Part shown: piece by piece, positions 52,320 to 64,000 of the stretch
Layout: every line of letters begins with the position of its first letter
Position numbering within the stretch: position 1 is the first letter of the stretch
DNA from: Polyporus tsugae
Taxonomy: Eukaryota > Basidiomycota > Agaricomycetes > Polyporales > Polyporaceae
Length of the DNA: 64,000 nucleotides
Assembly (NCBI GenBank): GCA_024305745.1
Contig: JAHRBS010000007.1
Location: 2,604,001 to 2,668,000 of the forward strand
Direction: 5' to 3'
Notes under the pieces: generated by a model
What the model was told of the DNA's origin: nothing
The model's input: the letters and a program-made list of their open reading frames with translations, nothing else
The model's database searches: none
Program-made: the position numbers and the translations under genes

Positions 52320-53221
52320 TCACATCTGCAGAATCAACTTCCATATTTCCACATCGTCCCATTCCCCCTTCTCCCACCGGGTTCCGCCCTTCTCCATGGC
52401 TTTGGCAAGTCTCTTATGGGGCACTCGTTCCACTTTGAAGTTCCAATCTTCCTTTGCCTCAGACAATGCACGGTCCATCATCCCAGGATCCCTGCGTTCT
52501 ACACACAGATAGATCGGGGGTGCACGGGCTTCTGGAGAGGCCGAGACGGAAAGCCTAGAGACTTCGTGAAGAGAGCGCATGAGAGGCGTGACCAGTTCCG
52601 CCAAATATAATGTATCGGATGAGATGATTAGATCGAACGGTGGGCGTAGGATTGAATTCTCCCGTCTGGTGTTTGACGGCGCGTCGAGCCGCCGCTGCGA
52701 GGCAATAACGTTGGGGTTATCCCACAGCCAGCTGTCAGGAGGTACGGTCCAGTCGAGAACGCGGACTTCGATTGCGCCCGACCCTGGAGGAAGGTTGGCG
52801 CGATTACGGGATATGTTGGGAGAAAGAACGGCCGAGATAACATCTTGAAGATCGGTCGCAATCACGTCCCAGCCCATGGACGCCAACGCGAGGCTAAGAT
52901 TGGTGCCAGGGAAAGAGAACATGTGTGGGCTCGCGCAAGAAAGCGAAGCGGCGATCATGGCACGCACGCGGAGAGACCGATACCGCTTCCTAGCTCGATG
53001 GCCCTATTAGGGCTTTTTGCACCGGCAGACAAGCCGGAGGGTGACGTTGTTTTGTTTTTGAGAAGGTCGGACAGGTACAAGGACAGACATTGTGCGCCTA
53101 GCCACAGGCCGGTGCCGTTGGTCGCGCCGTTGTCAAGCTGCGTGAGATGGAAGAGGTGGGCGCGGAAGGGGTGCTGGAGCAATGGAATGTGCTTTGTTTC
53201 GTGCGCCGGTCGGAGGGCCAT
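52320..53221 (-). CDS. METTL21/EFM-type S-adenosylmethionine methyltransferase
   Basis: A seven-strand methyltransferase of the lysine-methyltransferase group (Methyltransf_16 type), whose fungal members modify elongation factors or other proteins. The ATG at 53221 begins MALRPAHETKHIPLLQHPFR. The region TNGTGLWLGAQCLSLYLSD matches the family's G-x-x-LW-x-A approach motif. SAM-binding motif I is AIELGSGIGLSA, continued over a 71-nt intron by LALASMGWDVIATD. The post-I region includes VRVLDWTVPPDSWLW, and FDLIISSDTLYLAELV carries the DxxY signature (DTLY). The end EKGEWDDVEIWKLILQM is typical. About 280 residues, two exons. The exact substrate cannot be told. Convergent with the EF-hand-like gene and divergent to the RhoGEF. 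Confidence 0.88.
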
Positions 53222-53306
53222 GGTGGGAGGGAGGACGGGGATGGCCACGAGGCAGCGGGGCGCTGTCACGCGTACGGTGTGGCTCCTGGGGTGTCACATT
53301 GCCATG

Positions 53307-53318
53307 CCGTCACGTCAC
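53307..53318. promoter_or_regulatory. CCGTCACGTCAC motif in a divergent promoter
   Basis: Two overlapping CGTCAC units lie 86-97 bp from the methyltransferase start and about 130 bp from the RhoGEF start, within a 229-bp shared promoter. It belongs to the recurring CGTCAC group in this window. Confidence 0.3.
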
Positions 53319-53450
53319 AGACATTGGAGGACTTGCAGCTGGACCGCCTGAGCAGTGCGCGCCGTCTCCACGCTCCTCCTCCCCGCAGCCTCTGCTTCCT
53401 TCTCTCAACAAGCTGCCTCGACAGCGAGGTCAGCCGCTGTACGTTACCTC

Positions 53451-56400
53451 ATGAAGGCCTTCCTCACTCGTTTGAACCGCGGCCTCGCGGGCGGCAGAGA
53501 GAAAGACAGAGAGAAGGACCCTCAGGCTCCCAAGGAAAAGGTACCTCAGCTCCCTCCCCTCCCAGACTGGCCCCCGACAACACGCGTAACGTCGACCCCC
53601 AACTCCATCAACTCGTTTAAACCGCTCCCCGAACTTTCCGTCCGTCCATTGCCCCCCATCGGCGAGTCGTCGTCCTCTTCCACTGAATCCTCCCTCACGA
53701 CAACACCTATCGCTGCAAATCCACCACTGCCTGCCACCGAAACGAAGGAGAACATTCCTGCAACAGTAGGGTCTACGTCCCCGCCTGCGCCGGCTTCCGA
53801 GGGTCACCACTCGACACGCGCCGATGGGTCAACAGATTCAACTGGCCGCAGCTCGCGCAAGGCCGCGAACGGGACGAGCTCAGATGCGCAGAAGAAGGTC
53901 GCGTTCTTATCTCCCCCTCCAACCCCAGGACCCCTCCAAGACCGCGCCCTTCCTGGCGCAGATACGCCCACGCCCACACCCACCCCAGGCGTCGCAGTCA
54001 AGTCGACTGTGTCGCGTTTCCATGCAGCTCACGGCAAGGAAACGCGTGGGTCGACTTCCACTGCGGCGTCGTCCCGCACTGATGTTGCCTCGACGCTCAA
54101 GTCCAACAAGCCAGGTTCCACACGGACAGCTACCTCCCCGTACTCTGTCAAAGGCTACGAGGCGTCGCTACACCAGTCATTGCGTTCCACGACTCCGTTC
54201 TCTCAGATGAGCAATACCAGCAGTCGTATCCTTGCCGCGCAATCATGGAGTGAAGGTGCGGAGGACGATCTCGTGTCCAACCTCGGACAGAGAGAGCGGA
54301 CTCGGCAGGAGGTGTTGTGGGAGATTGTTGCGAGTGAGGAAAGGTGCGTACACTATTCGGTTCCATTTGGTTGTTGCATAGTAACCTCAGTTCAGATACG
54401 TGAATGAGCTGCTGAAGATGAAGGAGACGTTTATTGAGCCCCTTCTTCATCCGCACATCGTATCCCCGGTATCATCACCAACTCCAATGGACTTCTACGA
54501 TGACCTTCTTCGGGCTGATACCCCCCGAGAATCCCTCGAACACCTTCCCATTGCCGCTCGTTTCCTTGGCTCCCCCGACCGCTCCGATTCGCCGGCACCC
54601 ATCAACGAGACCTCACCCCGAAAAGAGGATAACCACCCCAACATAGACGGAGAGTCGATGAATTCCGCCGAGGAGGATGAAGCCGAGGACCGAATGGGTG
54701 CCGCGTTCCACTCGTCACGGCAGAAGACCGTTACTATGTCGCTGGCGGCAAAACACAACCACCCTCGATCTCCTTACGGCACGACGGCGGCGAGGTCGGG
54801 GAAGAGCAAGGTTGGCACTTCGGTACCTTTCCCTTCCCGGTCTCATCAGTCACTACCTCCACCGCCCCGAGCGAATCTGATGACTTCCTCTACGCAATCG
54901 CTGGGAAGGCAATCTTTCGTGGCCGACAGTCAACGGGAGTACGAGCACTCGCCTCCATCTATGAGGACGACGGGCACTGGCGCATCCCGTGTACTCCGGA
55001 AATTCAAGAAGAGTAGCACTGGCCCTGATACCATAATCCACGGAGCAGTGCCTCCGGCGCAGCTGCCGGAAGACCTCCGGAAATGTTTAGAGGTCATCGA
55101 GGGCGGCATTTTGGATGGCCACATTCGCCTTAGCGAAGGCCTTCGAAAGCGGTACGAGGATCAGTACCCGCTCGTTCGGTCATTGGCGGATGTGTTTGTG
55201 ACGAACGTGAGTGCCTATAGTTAGTAAGGTTGGCTGTTCCCATACTAACGTGCGGGCCGCAGTCTCATATCCTGCATGGATACGCCACCTATGTCTTGCA
55301 TTTAGAACGTGCGTTAGAGCAAGTCGACAACGCCCTCTCGACGGCCAGCAAGAAGCCGAAGAAGCAGGATGCGGACCAGTGGCACAAGATCTGCCAGTTC
55401 GTGCAAAAGCTTGAGATCACTGCATCGGAAAAGGGCGAAACCGGACTCGCCATCTCGCTCTCGAAGCCGTTCCAACGGCTGCTCAAATATCCCCTTCTCT
55501 TTCAGAACCTCCTCTACCACACCGATCCCAGCACATTCGAGTACGAGAGCACGCTCCAGATGGTTGCCGAGGTCGAAACCATCGTACGGAGTATCGAAGA
55601 TGAGAAGATCCAGAAGGAGGAGCGCGACAAGACGCGTGACGTCTTCGCACGTATCGAGGGCCTAGACAAGGTTAAGCAACTTATGGTTCCCAAGCCGTCA
55701 CGCGTGCTCGTCGAGGAGCGACCGGTCGTTGGTGTCAACCCGCTCACGGACCCAACGAAGACAGACTCGAGGTCTACTGCGTCCCCTCCCCTCTCGTCGC
55801 AAAACCCTAAGAACGTCAAGGGCAAGTCGTCGTTCAAGCGGCTTAGCGATGTGCTCCAATCGGGCAGCAGTGGGGTTGGGGGGAAGAAGGACTTGTGGTT
55901 GGTGGTGTTCAATGACGTCGTACTGCGATGTCAGCGAACAGGCACGACGTCTTTGCCGTTGGTGTCTGGGGGTGCGAACTCGCGAGCAAATTCGCTTCCC
56001 GAGCTCCAGGGGAAGGCGAAGTACGCGACGACCGGCAGGAGAGGACCGATTACCAAGCCTCGAAACCTGTACAAGTTCTTGAAGGTTAGTTCTCTGCTCT
56101 ACCATCTGTCAGCAATGTGGCTGACTCCCAATAGATCGAGACTTGGGACATCGGCAACGTCGTGCAACCACGGGAAGGTGTCGTCTCCATGGAAGAGTAT
56201 GACTTACGATCTGGCTATGCTGCGCATTTCTAATCCTGAGATTAACGTTTTAGGGTTGCGAAGTCTCGACAACAGGTACACTCTGGCGTTCAGCCTCGCA
56301 TCATTCCCATGCCGACCGAAGAGGAGGAGGAAGCAGCTAACGACTCGGATGACTCTGACCGCAAGAGTAAGATGAGCTTCTCGTATTGGGGTGCGGACAA

Positions 56401-56878
56401 GGTCACGCTCCAGAAGCCTATCGTCAAACCCAAGGCTCCCCTGGCGAATGGCAGCCGGCGCGCGCCAACGCCGACGACGGCGTATGCGCGTGAGTCCTCT
56501 GCGAACGCGAAGTTCGGCACCCGCCTCGTTCAGGATGCTCCTCATCAAGCACCCCGTCCGGCCAGTCGGCGGACGGTTGCGACACCTGTTAACCGCAAGG
56601 TGACGCCGCATTCCGATGAGGGTCATTCCGTTAGGGTTACCATCACTCGGGATCGTCCGACATGGGACAGCAGCACCCGCGCGCCCGTCGCCACCCCTCA
56701 ACTCAACCCCAACAAGCGCACGCGTAACGTCTCGCAGACCAGCGCGGCCACGCGCGTTACGACGACCCCCAACACAAACAAGGCCCTCGGTTCTCCGGCC
56801 CCGTCAGAGGACTCCGGTGTGGGTTTTATCCGCAACATGGTCAACCAGAACCCTTCCTTGAACCGCTTGATTCCATAG
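53451..56878 (+). CDS. Rho guanine-nucleotide exchange factor with split DH domain and PH-like region
   Basis: About 1,070 residues in five exons. The ATG at 53451 (MKAFLTRLNRGLAGG) opens a disordered Ser/Thr/Pro-rich region of about 280 residues. The DH domain starts with RQEVLWEIVASEERYVNELL and KMKETFIEPLLHP (conserved region 1, split by an intron at AG/A). About 200 disordered residues follow before EDLRKCLEVIEGGILDG, YEDQYPLVRSLADVFVTN, SHILHGYATYVLHLERAL and the last helix SLSKPFQRLLKYPLLFQNLL. Then a PH-like domain, itself loop-expanded, shows DLWLVVFNDVVLRCQRTG and RNLYKFLKIETWDIG. The C-terminal 200 residues are disordered and basic. Such proteins load GTP on Rho/Cdc42-type GTPases in polar growth. 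Which GTPase it serves is not evident. Ends at TAG 56876-56878. Confidence 0.9.
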
Positions 56879-57468
56879 ATCATGCTATGGCCGTTCCTGT
56901 TCTACCAACTATTGTTCATGCATCTTCCACGCTTTCACGGATCAACTTACGACCAACTCTGTTCCATCTCTATGATCGCACTCACACACGGGCCGTTCTT
57001 GTCGTGCTGATATGCTGTTATATCCTTGTCGCCTATCGTCTCATCGTCCATTGCCCATTGCCCATTGTCATTTGTCACTAAGTACCCCACAGTCGACGAT
57101 ACCATAGCACTCCTTAGTCTCTTTATTCAGGCACGCGTTCCCGTTAATTATCGTCCGTCGTCCCGTCCGCTCGCTCACTTGTCGTGCATTTACAACTTAT
57201 CGATTCCCCATTATAGCTGCATGCAGAGACTCTCTCCCTCCGGATCTCTCTCTTCCCCCAGTCTTCTCCAAAGATGCGCATATATGCACTGGCACTAGGT
57301 TCTGGTTACCCGGCCCTCCCGCATGGACATGACATGCACACACACTCGTTTCCTCGCGCTTGTCAGATTATAATACCGTCTAGATTCCCCCTGTAGCAGT
57401 GTTATGCTTTGCAATGCTTCTATCTTTCGTTCAGCCCCGGGTCCGCCGCACACTCGCGCGCCGGCAGT
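56879..57468. other. Convergent intergenic / 3' UTR region
   Basis: 590 bp between the ends of the RhoGEF and asparagine synthetase genes, C/T-rich on the + strand with CATTGCCCATTGCCCATTG repeats near 57050-57070. No gene recognised. Confidence 0.55.
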
Positions 57469-59925
57469 TTAGCTCTCCGCCTCGTACGCGGCGTTGTGGA
57501 TGCTGACGCTCCGGCCACTCGGGTCCGACGAACAGCCCCAATCTCCACGCGGTATCCACCTGGCGGGGAGAACAATTACGACTCCCGTCAGCTTCGCGCA
57601 CCAGAAGAGGGATAGCGGGGTCATGAGAACCTACCTAACGGCAGTCGCGGCCGCTGCCGGAGGGAACATGCCTGCACATGGAGGACGTCGCGCGGCGCAC
57701 AAAGTCAGATGACAGAGGACGGTGACGAGAGCACGGGAGGGGAACCCACTGTCGAAGACATCGCGGATGAAGTACGCTTCCTTGGTGTCGGGGGTGCTCT
57801 CCCGCCAGCGTTCCGCGCTCTTCGCGAACGCATCGTCGGACACGGCGGAGGCTGCATGGTCCTTGATGCTACGGGGAGAAGAGGTCAGGCTCCAGAATCA
57901 CGCGGGGACGGGGAGGGTGACGAGATAGGGTCGGAAACGCGTACCCGTCAATCCACGAGTATCCCACTCCGTCGGAGAACTGTTCCTTCTGTCGCCAGAG
58001 GATGGACTTGGGAAGATAAGGCTGAATGTCGGGTTAACGGTGAGCTAAATGCGCGGAGGACGGCGCGTCAAAAGGCCCGCGCACCTTGCCATCTGGTGAG
58101 CAGTCGAATGCCTTCCGGAGGATGTACTGGAGCTTAATTAGGGACTAGTTCATACGCGGACGGTGATGAAGCGGTACGGACTTTCTCCATCTTGGGGCGT
58201 CCGTCCTTGTCGACCTCTTGTGAAGAACCCGTGGCGAACATTTTTTGCTCGGGATCGACATTCATGGCAACCTCTAGGAAAGCCTTGTCCAAGAAGGGTA
58301 CGCGAGCCTCGAGACCCCATGCCATTGTTGACCTGGATGCGATTAGTATGTTAACTTGTTTGTGATGACGGAAATGATCCACTTGTTAGCACGGAGGCAA
58401 TCCGAAGTATGCAGGTTCTTGACGCGCTTCACGCACTCCTGGTGGAATGATTTTGCGTCGGGGGCGGCATGGAAGTAAAGATATCCTGTAGAATATTGTC
58501 AACAGGATGCTGAAGTCATGAGCAGACCGACAACACTGACCACCCAATATCTCATCGCTACCTTCACCGCTGAGAACCATCTTGACACCCATGGCCTTGA
58601 TCTTTCGGCTGAGGAGGTACATCGGCGTGCTGGCGCGGACCGTCGTCACGTCGTACGTCTCGAGATGGTAGATCACATCGGGGATGGCGTCGAGGCCCTC
58701 TTGCACAGTGAAGGTATATTCGTGGTGCACCGTTCCTAGGTAGTGTGCCGCTTTCCGCGCCGCCAACAGGTCGGGCGAGTTCTCCAGACCAATAGAGAAC
58801 GAGTGTAACTGGGGCCAGGCCGTGATGGTCTCTGCAACCCACCACACGAGGTTGAGCAAAAGTGACCTGCTTAGAATGGTGGCGAATAGTATACGCACGC
58901 GCTTCGTCGACGCCGTCCTCCCCAGGGGTGGGAGGCCCACTCCTCGCTTCCTGTAGTCTTCGTCTCCGGGCTTCCGCCTGGGCCTGGGCCACCTTCTCCG
59001 TCGCGCGCGCGGCGATGGACGCGATGAGGCTGCTGTCCAGACCGCCGCTCAGCAGCACGCCGTACGGCACCTCGGACATGAGCCGTTTCCTGACCGCCTC
59101 CTCCAAGGTCTCGCGCAGCAGCTTCATGTCCACAGGACTGTCTGGGATGGTCGCCTCCGGGCCGTCGAGGTCGCCGTTCCACCATGAGGGCTCGAAGTAG
59201 CGCGTCGTCGACTGGTCGCGCGAGTCGTAGACATGGCCAGGCGGAAATGAAATGATCTTGTCGCAGAGGGTGGTGAGGGCCTTGAGCTCGGACGCGAAGA
59301 AGGTCGCTCCGGGGCGCTGGGAGTCCCAGCCCTGGTAGAGGGTGGTGATGCCGATGGGGTCGCGCGCCGCGATGATGCGCGACGGCGTCACGGACTCATC
59401 GAGCAGGACGAAGGAGAACATGCCATCTAGGAGGTTGCATAGTTCCTTGTCGTATTCTTCGTACTACAAATGGCGCGACATGGGCGCGCGAAGTGAGCAC
59501 GCGCCTCACCACGGTAGGAGTCATACTATTAGACAACAGAGGAAGATGACGTACGAGGGGTATGATAACCTCGCAATCTGAGTGTGTCTTGAACTTGTAG
59601 GAGTTCTTTAGCTTCGAGCGCAGCTTGACGTGGTTGTAAATTTCGCCGTTCACGGCGAGGATGATCTTGCCATCGGTGCTAACGAGAGGCTGGGCGCCAG
59701 TGTCTGTGAATTTGGCGATCAACCTCCTCCTGCTGTTCGCGATCCCTCCTGCTACTCACCGACACCGACAATGGCGAGACGTTCGTGCGCGAGGAGGGAC
59801 TGCTTGCCGCTGTAGCATCCCGACCAGTCAGGACCGCGATGGCGGATTTTCTTGGCACAGGCGAGGAGTTTGGGCCGTTCCGCGCTGGGGTTATCGATGC
59901 CGTGCGCGATGACGATCCCGCACAT
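57469..59925 (-). CDS. ASN1: Asparagine synthetase (glutamine-hydrolysing)
   Basis: Transfers amide nitrogen from glutamine to aspartate using ATP. The start at 59925 puts the catalytic Cys at position 2 ([12 protein letters not shown]), which is freed as the N-terminal residue in this class II amidotransferase. The glutaminase domain continues [46 protein letters not shown] and [11 protein letters not shown]. The synthetase domain has the PP-loop [52 protein letters not shown] and [20 protein letters not shown]. Two small 3' exons complete it: [20 protein letters not shown] and [20 protein letters not shown], ending at TAA 57469-57471. A Gln/Arg/Ala-rich insertion ([20 protein letters not shown]) interrupts the synthetase domain. 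At least ten exons. The first splice sites leave a clean GATP-binding core. Confidence 0.95.
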
Positions 59926-60486
59926 CGCGTGTATGAGGGTGAAGGATGTGTTGGTGGATGAAACGTGGGCTGGCAAGTTCCTGGAAGAAAAAGAGCAGCA
60001 AGGACATGACTCGGAACGGTGACTTGGTTATCTTTCGGTCGAAAGGAGCGAAGATTAGATTGTATTGCTTGGATCGCGACTGAACATATCTCCGTTATCT
60101 ACAGCCTCGGCTTCTTCCGATGCCCCATTCCGGAACCTCGGACGCTCAGCAGGTATGGCCACGACCCTCCTTTCTCCGATAAACCAATGATTGACGGTGG
60201 ACAAGCGAGTCGAGCCATTTGATCAGGGAGGAAACAACGAAGATATCCCTTCGCCGGTGAATGGCACACGGCGTGAAGCAGCCTGAAGCAGCTTGGGCAA
60301 AACACGGAGCCATCGTGGAAACAAGTTGGGGCCCATTCCCCGAGAGTGGGATGTTCGATTCTGAATCATGGGCAAGGGTAGGCCCGGACGAAGGCGAACG
60401 AAGAAACTTCAGTTGTACTATACAGGGGTCCAAGGAATACATGGCAGATAAGGTCACTGTTACGCCTTTGGACCTACGTTCAACGT
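59926..60486. other. Intergenic region upstream of asparagine synthetase
   Basis: 561 bp that should contain the asparagine synthetase promoter and the 3' UTR of the aldo/keto reductase gene. Two CGTTCAAC units (ACGTTCAACGTTCAACC) lie at 60477-60493, at the reductase end. No gene recognised. Confidence 0.5.
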
Positions 60487-61989
60487 TCAACCCCAGAGGT
60501 GGAGTACCTTGGGGTCCAACGAATCGTTGTAGCGGCCGCCCTTGATGGACGTCTTTGCAAGCAATTCATCGATCTCAACCAGATCGGTCTCGCTGAGCTT
60601 CACGTCGCCAGACGCAATGTTCTCCAAGTTGCGCTTCTTGTTGCTGTCGAATAGAGTCGATAAGTACGATGTCGCGGCACAGCTGTATCTCGATGACTCA
60701 CGAGGACCCAGGGATGGGGACGACGTGCGGTCCACGCGAGATGACCCAGGCAATGGCGAGTTGACCAGGGGTGACTCCCTTCCTCTCCGCGATGACCTTC
60801 ACAGCGTCGACGAGGGCCATGTTGTGCTGGAAATTATCTTCGTCGAAACGAGTCATACGACGGCGCATGTCACCGGCTGAGTGACACAGTAACGTGAGTA
60901 CTGGTGGGTTGCCAACCTACCAAGGATTAATCAGACTCACGGCTGAGTTCTGCGGGGCTCTTGATGGTGCCGGTCAAGAAACCTCGGCCGAGGGGTGAGT
61001 ACGCGGCGACAGTAACGCCCAATTCCTTCGCCGCTGCGATAACTGTGACATGGAACGCCATTCAGCAAGATGTCAATGCCTTCATGACCAGACGCCTTAC
61101 CCTTCTTGGTTTCCTCCTCATATGACCACAAGCTGACCTCGATTTCGACGGCAGTGATCGGGTGAACGGCGTGAGCTTTCCTGAGAGTGGCCGCGCTGCA
61201 TTCGGACAGGCCGATGTGCTGGAAGTGACCCTCGTTCTTGAGGTTAACAAGGGTCTTGATCATGTCCTCGAGAGGAACGTTGCTGGGAACACGAGCAGGT
61301 TCGAAGAGATCCATCTTCTTGATGCCGCCGAGTTTCTCGTTGATAAAGGTGACACTGCGTCTGAGGTTCTCAGGGCTGAACACAGTTATTAGAAGACATC
61401 TGAATGAGTATAAGGCGAGATACTAACGAGCCATCGGGCCCCAGCCCCCCAGGCGCTATCCCTCCCTGCAAAAACGCCGTTAACGTTGGATCCGGTGCGA
61501 AGACGGGAATGAGACAGACCTTGACTGACAAGAAGGTCTTATCGGCATACTTAGGGTGCTTCTGATAGAACCGAGAGAGCAACTCGAGGTTCGCCGGGGA
61601 CAGGTTGGGCCCATAAAACTCGCCTGATCGAATATGAGTGTCTAGGACAGTTTTGCGGCGTTTTGACTTACCGCTGTTCAGCATCATCTTCACGCCAGCA
61701 GGCATGGAGTCAACGCCGGCCTTGATGGCCTCGAATGCCTCCTCATCGGGCAGGGGAAAGTTCGGGTCTCTCCATCTGTGCCAAGGTATCAGCAAGGTCG
61801 AATAACTCTCGACATCGGAAGAAGGTCGATCGCACGTCATCATCATAAGACCGTGCTGAATAGAAAGATACACGGCGGTCAGTCATGTCGGTACACGTTT
61901 CTCGATACGATCGTGAATACAATACATACAGCAACAATACCGACCGTGATGTCGGTTGCAGTACCGCCGAGCTTGACAGTAGTCACCAT
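60487..61989 (-). CDS. Aldo/keto reductase, pyridoxal-reductase-like
   Basis: An NADPH-dependent oxidoreductase with a TIM-barrel fold, about 330 residues. The ATG at 61989 gives MVTTVKLGGTATDITVGIVA, then HGLMMMTWRDPNFPLPDEEAFEA over an intron. Catalytic positions visible are Tyr in SGEFYGPN and Lys in KTFLSVKGGIAPGG. The usual His region reads KKMDLFEPARVPSN, with Glu/Pro instead, as in the pyridoxal reductase (AKR8) branch that S. pombe Plr1 represents. NADPH-binding end: AIAWVISRGPHVVPIPGSSN and KKRNLENIAS. The C-terminus is SLDPKVLHLWG. Acting on pyridoxal is a reasonable guess from the family, not proven. Six or more exons. It is tandem with the asparagine synthetase gene (both minus strand), lying upstream of it. 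Confidence 0.9.
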
Positions 61990-63532
61990 TTTGAGAGCAG
62001 GTGGTTTGTGCGGTGGATTGGGAAGGAAAGGCAGCCGAGAGGGTTGAGATATTGGCGAGGGTGATGACTTGGCGGCGCCGACTTACTTATAAACGGACCC
62101 ATATTTGGTTGGGAAGGTATGGGAAAAGGAGCTCTATAGAAGAGGAAGTCATCGATCAAATCTGAATGCGTCTCAGCCGCGGGGTCACATTCGGATGACG
62201 AGGGTTTTTTTGGATGCCGCGATGACGCGTTCTGACGCGTCGCTCCCCGACCGGTTTCGTTGACGAATATCCGGAACCTCCGATCGGTATTCTGACGATT
62301 ATGTTTCCACGGAGAGAGAGGGTTAGGCACGCCTGTTAGTCAGGGTTCGGGGCTGCAGGTGGGTGAACATCTCCGACTCTCCACTGCCTCGCCCAAGGGA
62401 CGTATCCTTTTTTGGTGATTTGTCAGCTACGTAGGCGGACCTTCAATTGTCCCGGGCTGCTTGAACTTCGAATCCATGTCTGCCAGCGGAGGCACCTGCA
62501 CATACGCATCGCCGCACAAGTGTCGGACGTTGCTCTTACTTCAAAATCAATTACCGGATCGGAGATGGTATACATATCTCTCATTTTTGTCTAGTAGGCA
62601 CGGCACTGCAGGGTTGACACGAAGCTCGCAGATCCCTCGAGGAACCTGTCATAATGAGTGAGTACTAGTGAGTACTAGACTATATTGTACTACCATTGAG
62701 GGCACTAAGGTTTTCTAACGTACCGCAAGTGGTGCTCACCGTCAGGCTGACTCGGATGCTCGTTCAAGTTGGCGCATAGTTGGACACATCATGCGCTAAG
62801 GCCCCGGCCATCTTCCGCCCTGTCCCCACAGCCTTTCGTAGGGTGACTAAGGGACGGAACATTCTCTCGCTCGGCGCCGTGCGCCGTGTCCCCACGGTCT
62901 ATCTGTCCGGGGAGGTGTGGCAAATCGCCGGTGGCAGCAGTCAGTTTGTTGCGCGTTCGGGGAAGATGGTACGACCGAGGAGAGTGTACGACAGGAAGGC
63001 GTTTTGACCATTACCCACATCGTAAGCCCCGAGCTCTGTTTTTCACTGGCCACTATCCATATCGTATCTAGCAATGGACTAACCACAAGATCAACAGCCG
63101 CGTTTCGCTCGCATTTCGTGGAAGCGCCGCGGATGGCACTACGAATTCTCAATCTGCCAATCAGTTGGGATTCGATCCCATCTTCTGCATTGACATCGGA
63201 TACATTCCGACCGGCTTCGTACGCTCCCCATAGTTCAAAGTCCGATCATCCCGCGCTGGCTTTCCGCAATCATTGTCCAATGGCGCAGCGGCTCTGTTGA
63301 TCCGTAAGTCCTTGTCTACGGCCTGAGATATGACCGAAACATCCCAAACTCACTCGTGTTGACGCTAAACGACCACAACGCCGTCGCTCACCTATGATAT
63401 CATCAAAAGTCGCTGGCATTCTGTTCACGCTGTCATCCCTGTGGGTGCGACGCGCCTTTCATTCCCGTTCGTTGTTCCCCGTTATAAGGACCGTATGAGC
63501 AGGTCTCCATCCCGGCCGTTTTCTCTCTCTCC
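61990..63532. other. Divergent intergenic region before the DUF6533 gene
   Basis: About 1.5 kb. Two ACGCGT boxes lie near 62223-62240, about 240 bp before the reductase start. A 10-bp tandem GTGAGTACTA x2 is at 62658-62677. Small frames on both strands lack any domain. No tRNA could be supported. Confidence 0.5.
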
Positions 63533-64000
63533 ATGGCTATGATCAGCGCCGCTCTGGAAGATTGGTAGGTGCTCAGACTTTGATCTGTTTATAACTTCCA
63601 ACGCCCATCTATTCAGGGTCTGGTCCTTTCGAGAAAATAACTACTTATCCGCAGCTGCATTCGGTACGTCTGGTCCCGTACTGCTCTCATACAACCCCTT
63701 TCATACCCTTCGATAGCTCTTTTATACTATGACTATGCCTTGACGTTCACAGATCAAGTGAATCATTTCTGGAAGTCGGCCACCCTTTCGTTATTCTCAA
63801 CCCTCTTCGTCTTCAACCGCTACCTTGGTCTGATTGGAACAATCCCTGTCATTGTTGAGTATTTCGTCGACCTGCCCGAGACTGTGAGTAATCCTTCTTA
63901 TCTATATTGAAGCCCAACCTGACTTCATATATATGCCTTCGTAGTGGTACGATAACTTCGGTACAACAAGGCTACGCCACTATACTCAACACATTTATCC
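63533..64000 (+). CDS. DUF6533 membrane protein (5' part, runs off right edge)
   Basis: Four exons of the start of a multi-pass membrane protein. The ATG at 63533 gives MAMISAALEDW, spliced to VWSFRENNYLSAAAF. After a second intron with acceptor ATAG the frame reads ALLYYDYALTFTDQVNHFWK and SATLSLFSTLFVFNRYLGLI, then GTIPVIVEYFVDLPETWYDN, and is open at base 64000. The order (NNYL..A, ALL.YDY.LTF..E/QV..W, FNRYL) is the DUF6533 signature, a family greatly expanded in mushroom-forming basidiomycetes, usually with seven or so membrane spans. Function is unknown. The last visible intron ends near 63945. Confidence 0.85.

Noticed and set aside
53355..53450. Upstream extension of the RhoGEF frame
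   Set aside because: It begins only with GTG. The ATG at 53451 is the first usual start in the frame.
63165..63180. GGGATTCGATCCC, like a tRNA T-arm on the - strand
   Set aside because: No acceptor stem, D-arm or anticodon stem could be fitted around it.

Overview
The window reads as nuclear DNA of a filamentous basidiomycete, most likely an Agaricomycete. Most genes are cut by many short introns (about 50-60 nt, GT-AG), genes are close together on both strands, the DNA is moderately GC-rich, and the last gene belongs to the DUF6533 membrane family typical of mushroom-forming fungi. The gene models below were built by hand from reading frames and splice sites. Exon edges are therefore predictions, though frame and phase agree across nearly every junction.

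Layout. 1-2804 (-): 5' part of a long disordered Ser/Arg/Lys-rich protein that runs off the left edge. 4197-8562 (+): USP7/Ubp15 deubiquitinase. 8795-9731 (-) and 10118-12396 (+): divergent SEC66 and mitochondrial citrate synthase. 13153-14440 (-): conserved-looking unknown protein with a Pro/Gly-rich tail. 14875-17441 (+): PP2A B56 regulatory subunit. 18236-20010 (+): DNA primase large subunit. 20423-21381 (+): phosphatidylserine synthase. 21751-23145 (+): Nse1 RING subunit of SMC5/6. 23328-27050 (-): large Msp1-like AAA ATPase with a mitochondrial-type leader. 27321-28354 (-): phosphatidylinositol synthase. 30153-32164 (+): kynurenine 3-monooxygenase. 32942-33524 (-): protein with four AT-hooks. 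34403-36274 (+): Yos9/OS-9 ERAD lectin. 38188-41419 (-): Hal4/Sat4/Hrk1-type kinase.

A 6.7-kb stretch (41420-48169) holds no recognisable gene. It contains a roughly 0.8-kb element with inverted ends, terminal hairpins and an 11-bp flanking direct repeat, plus other palindromes. After it come PRP28 (48170-51020, -), a small EF-hand-like protein (51304-52039, +), a METTL21-type methyltransferase (52320-53221, -), a RhoGEF with a split DH domain (53451-56878, +), asparagine synthetase (57469-59925, -), an aldo/keto reductase (60487-61989, -), and the start of a DUF6533 gene (63533 to the right edge, +).

These are mostly housekeeping functions and do not form one pathway. Some links exist. Two CDP-diacylglycerol-using phospholipid synthases (PS and PI) lie within 8 kb. 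Two replication/repair genes (PRI2, NSE1) each carry a pair of ACGCGT boxes just upstream. CGTCAC-type motifs recur about 85-170 bp upstream of several start codons. No rRNA, tRNA or CRISPR was found. The least explained features are the hairpin-ended element, the nested palindrome at 42.0 kb and the gene-like debris at 28.8-29.8 kb.
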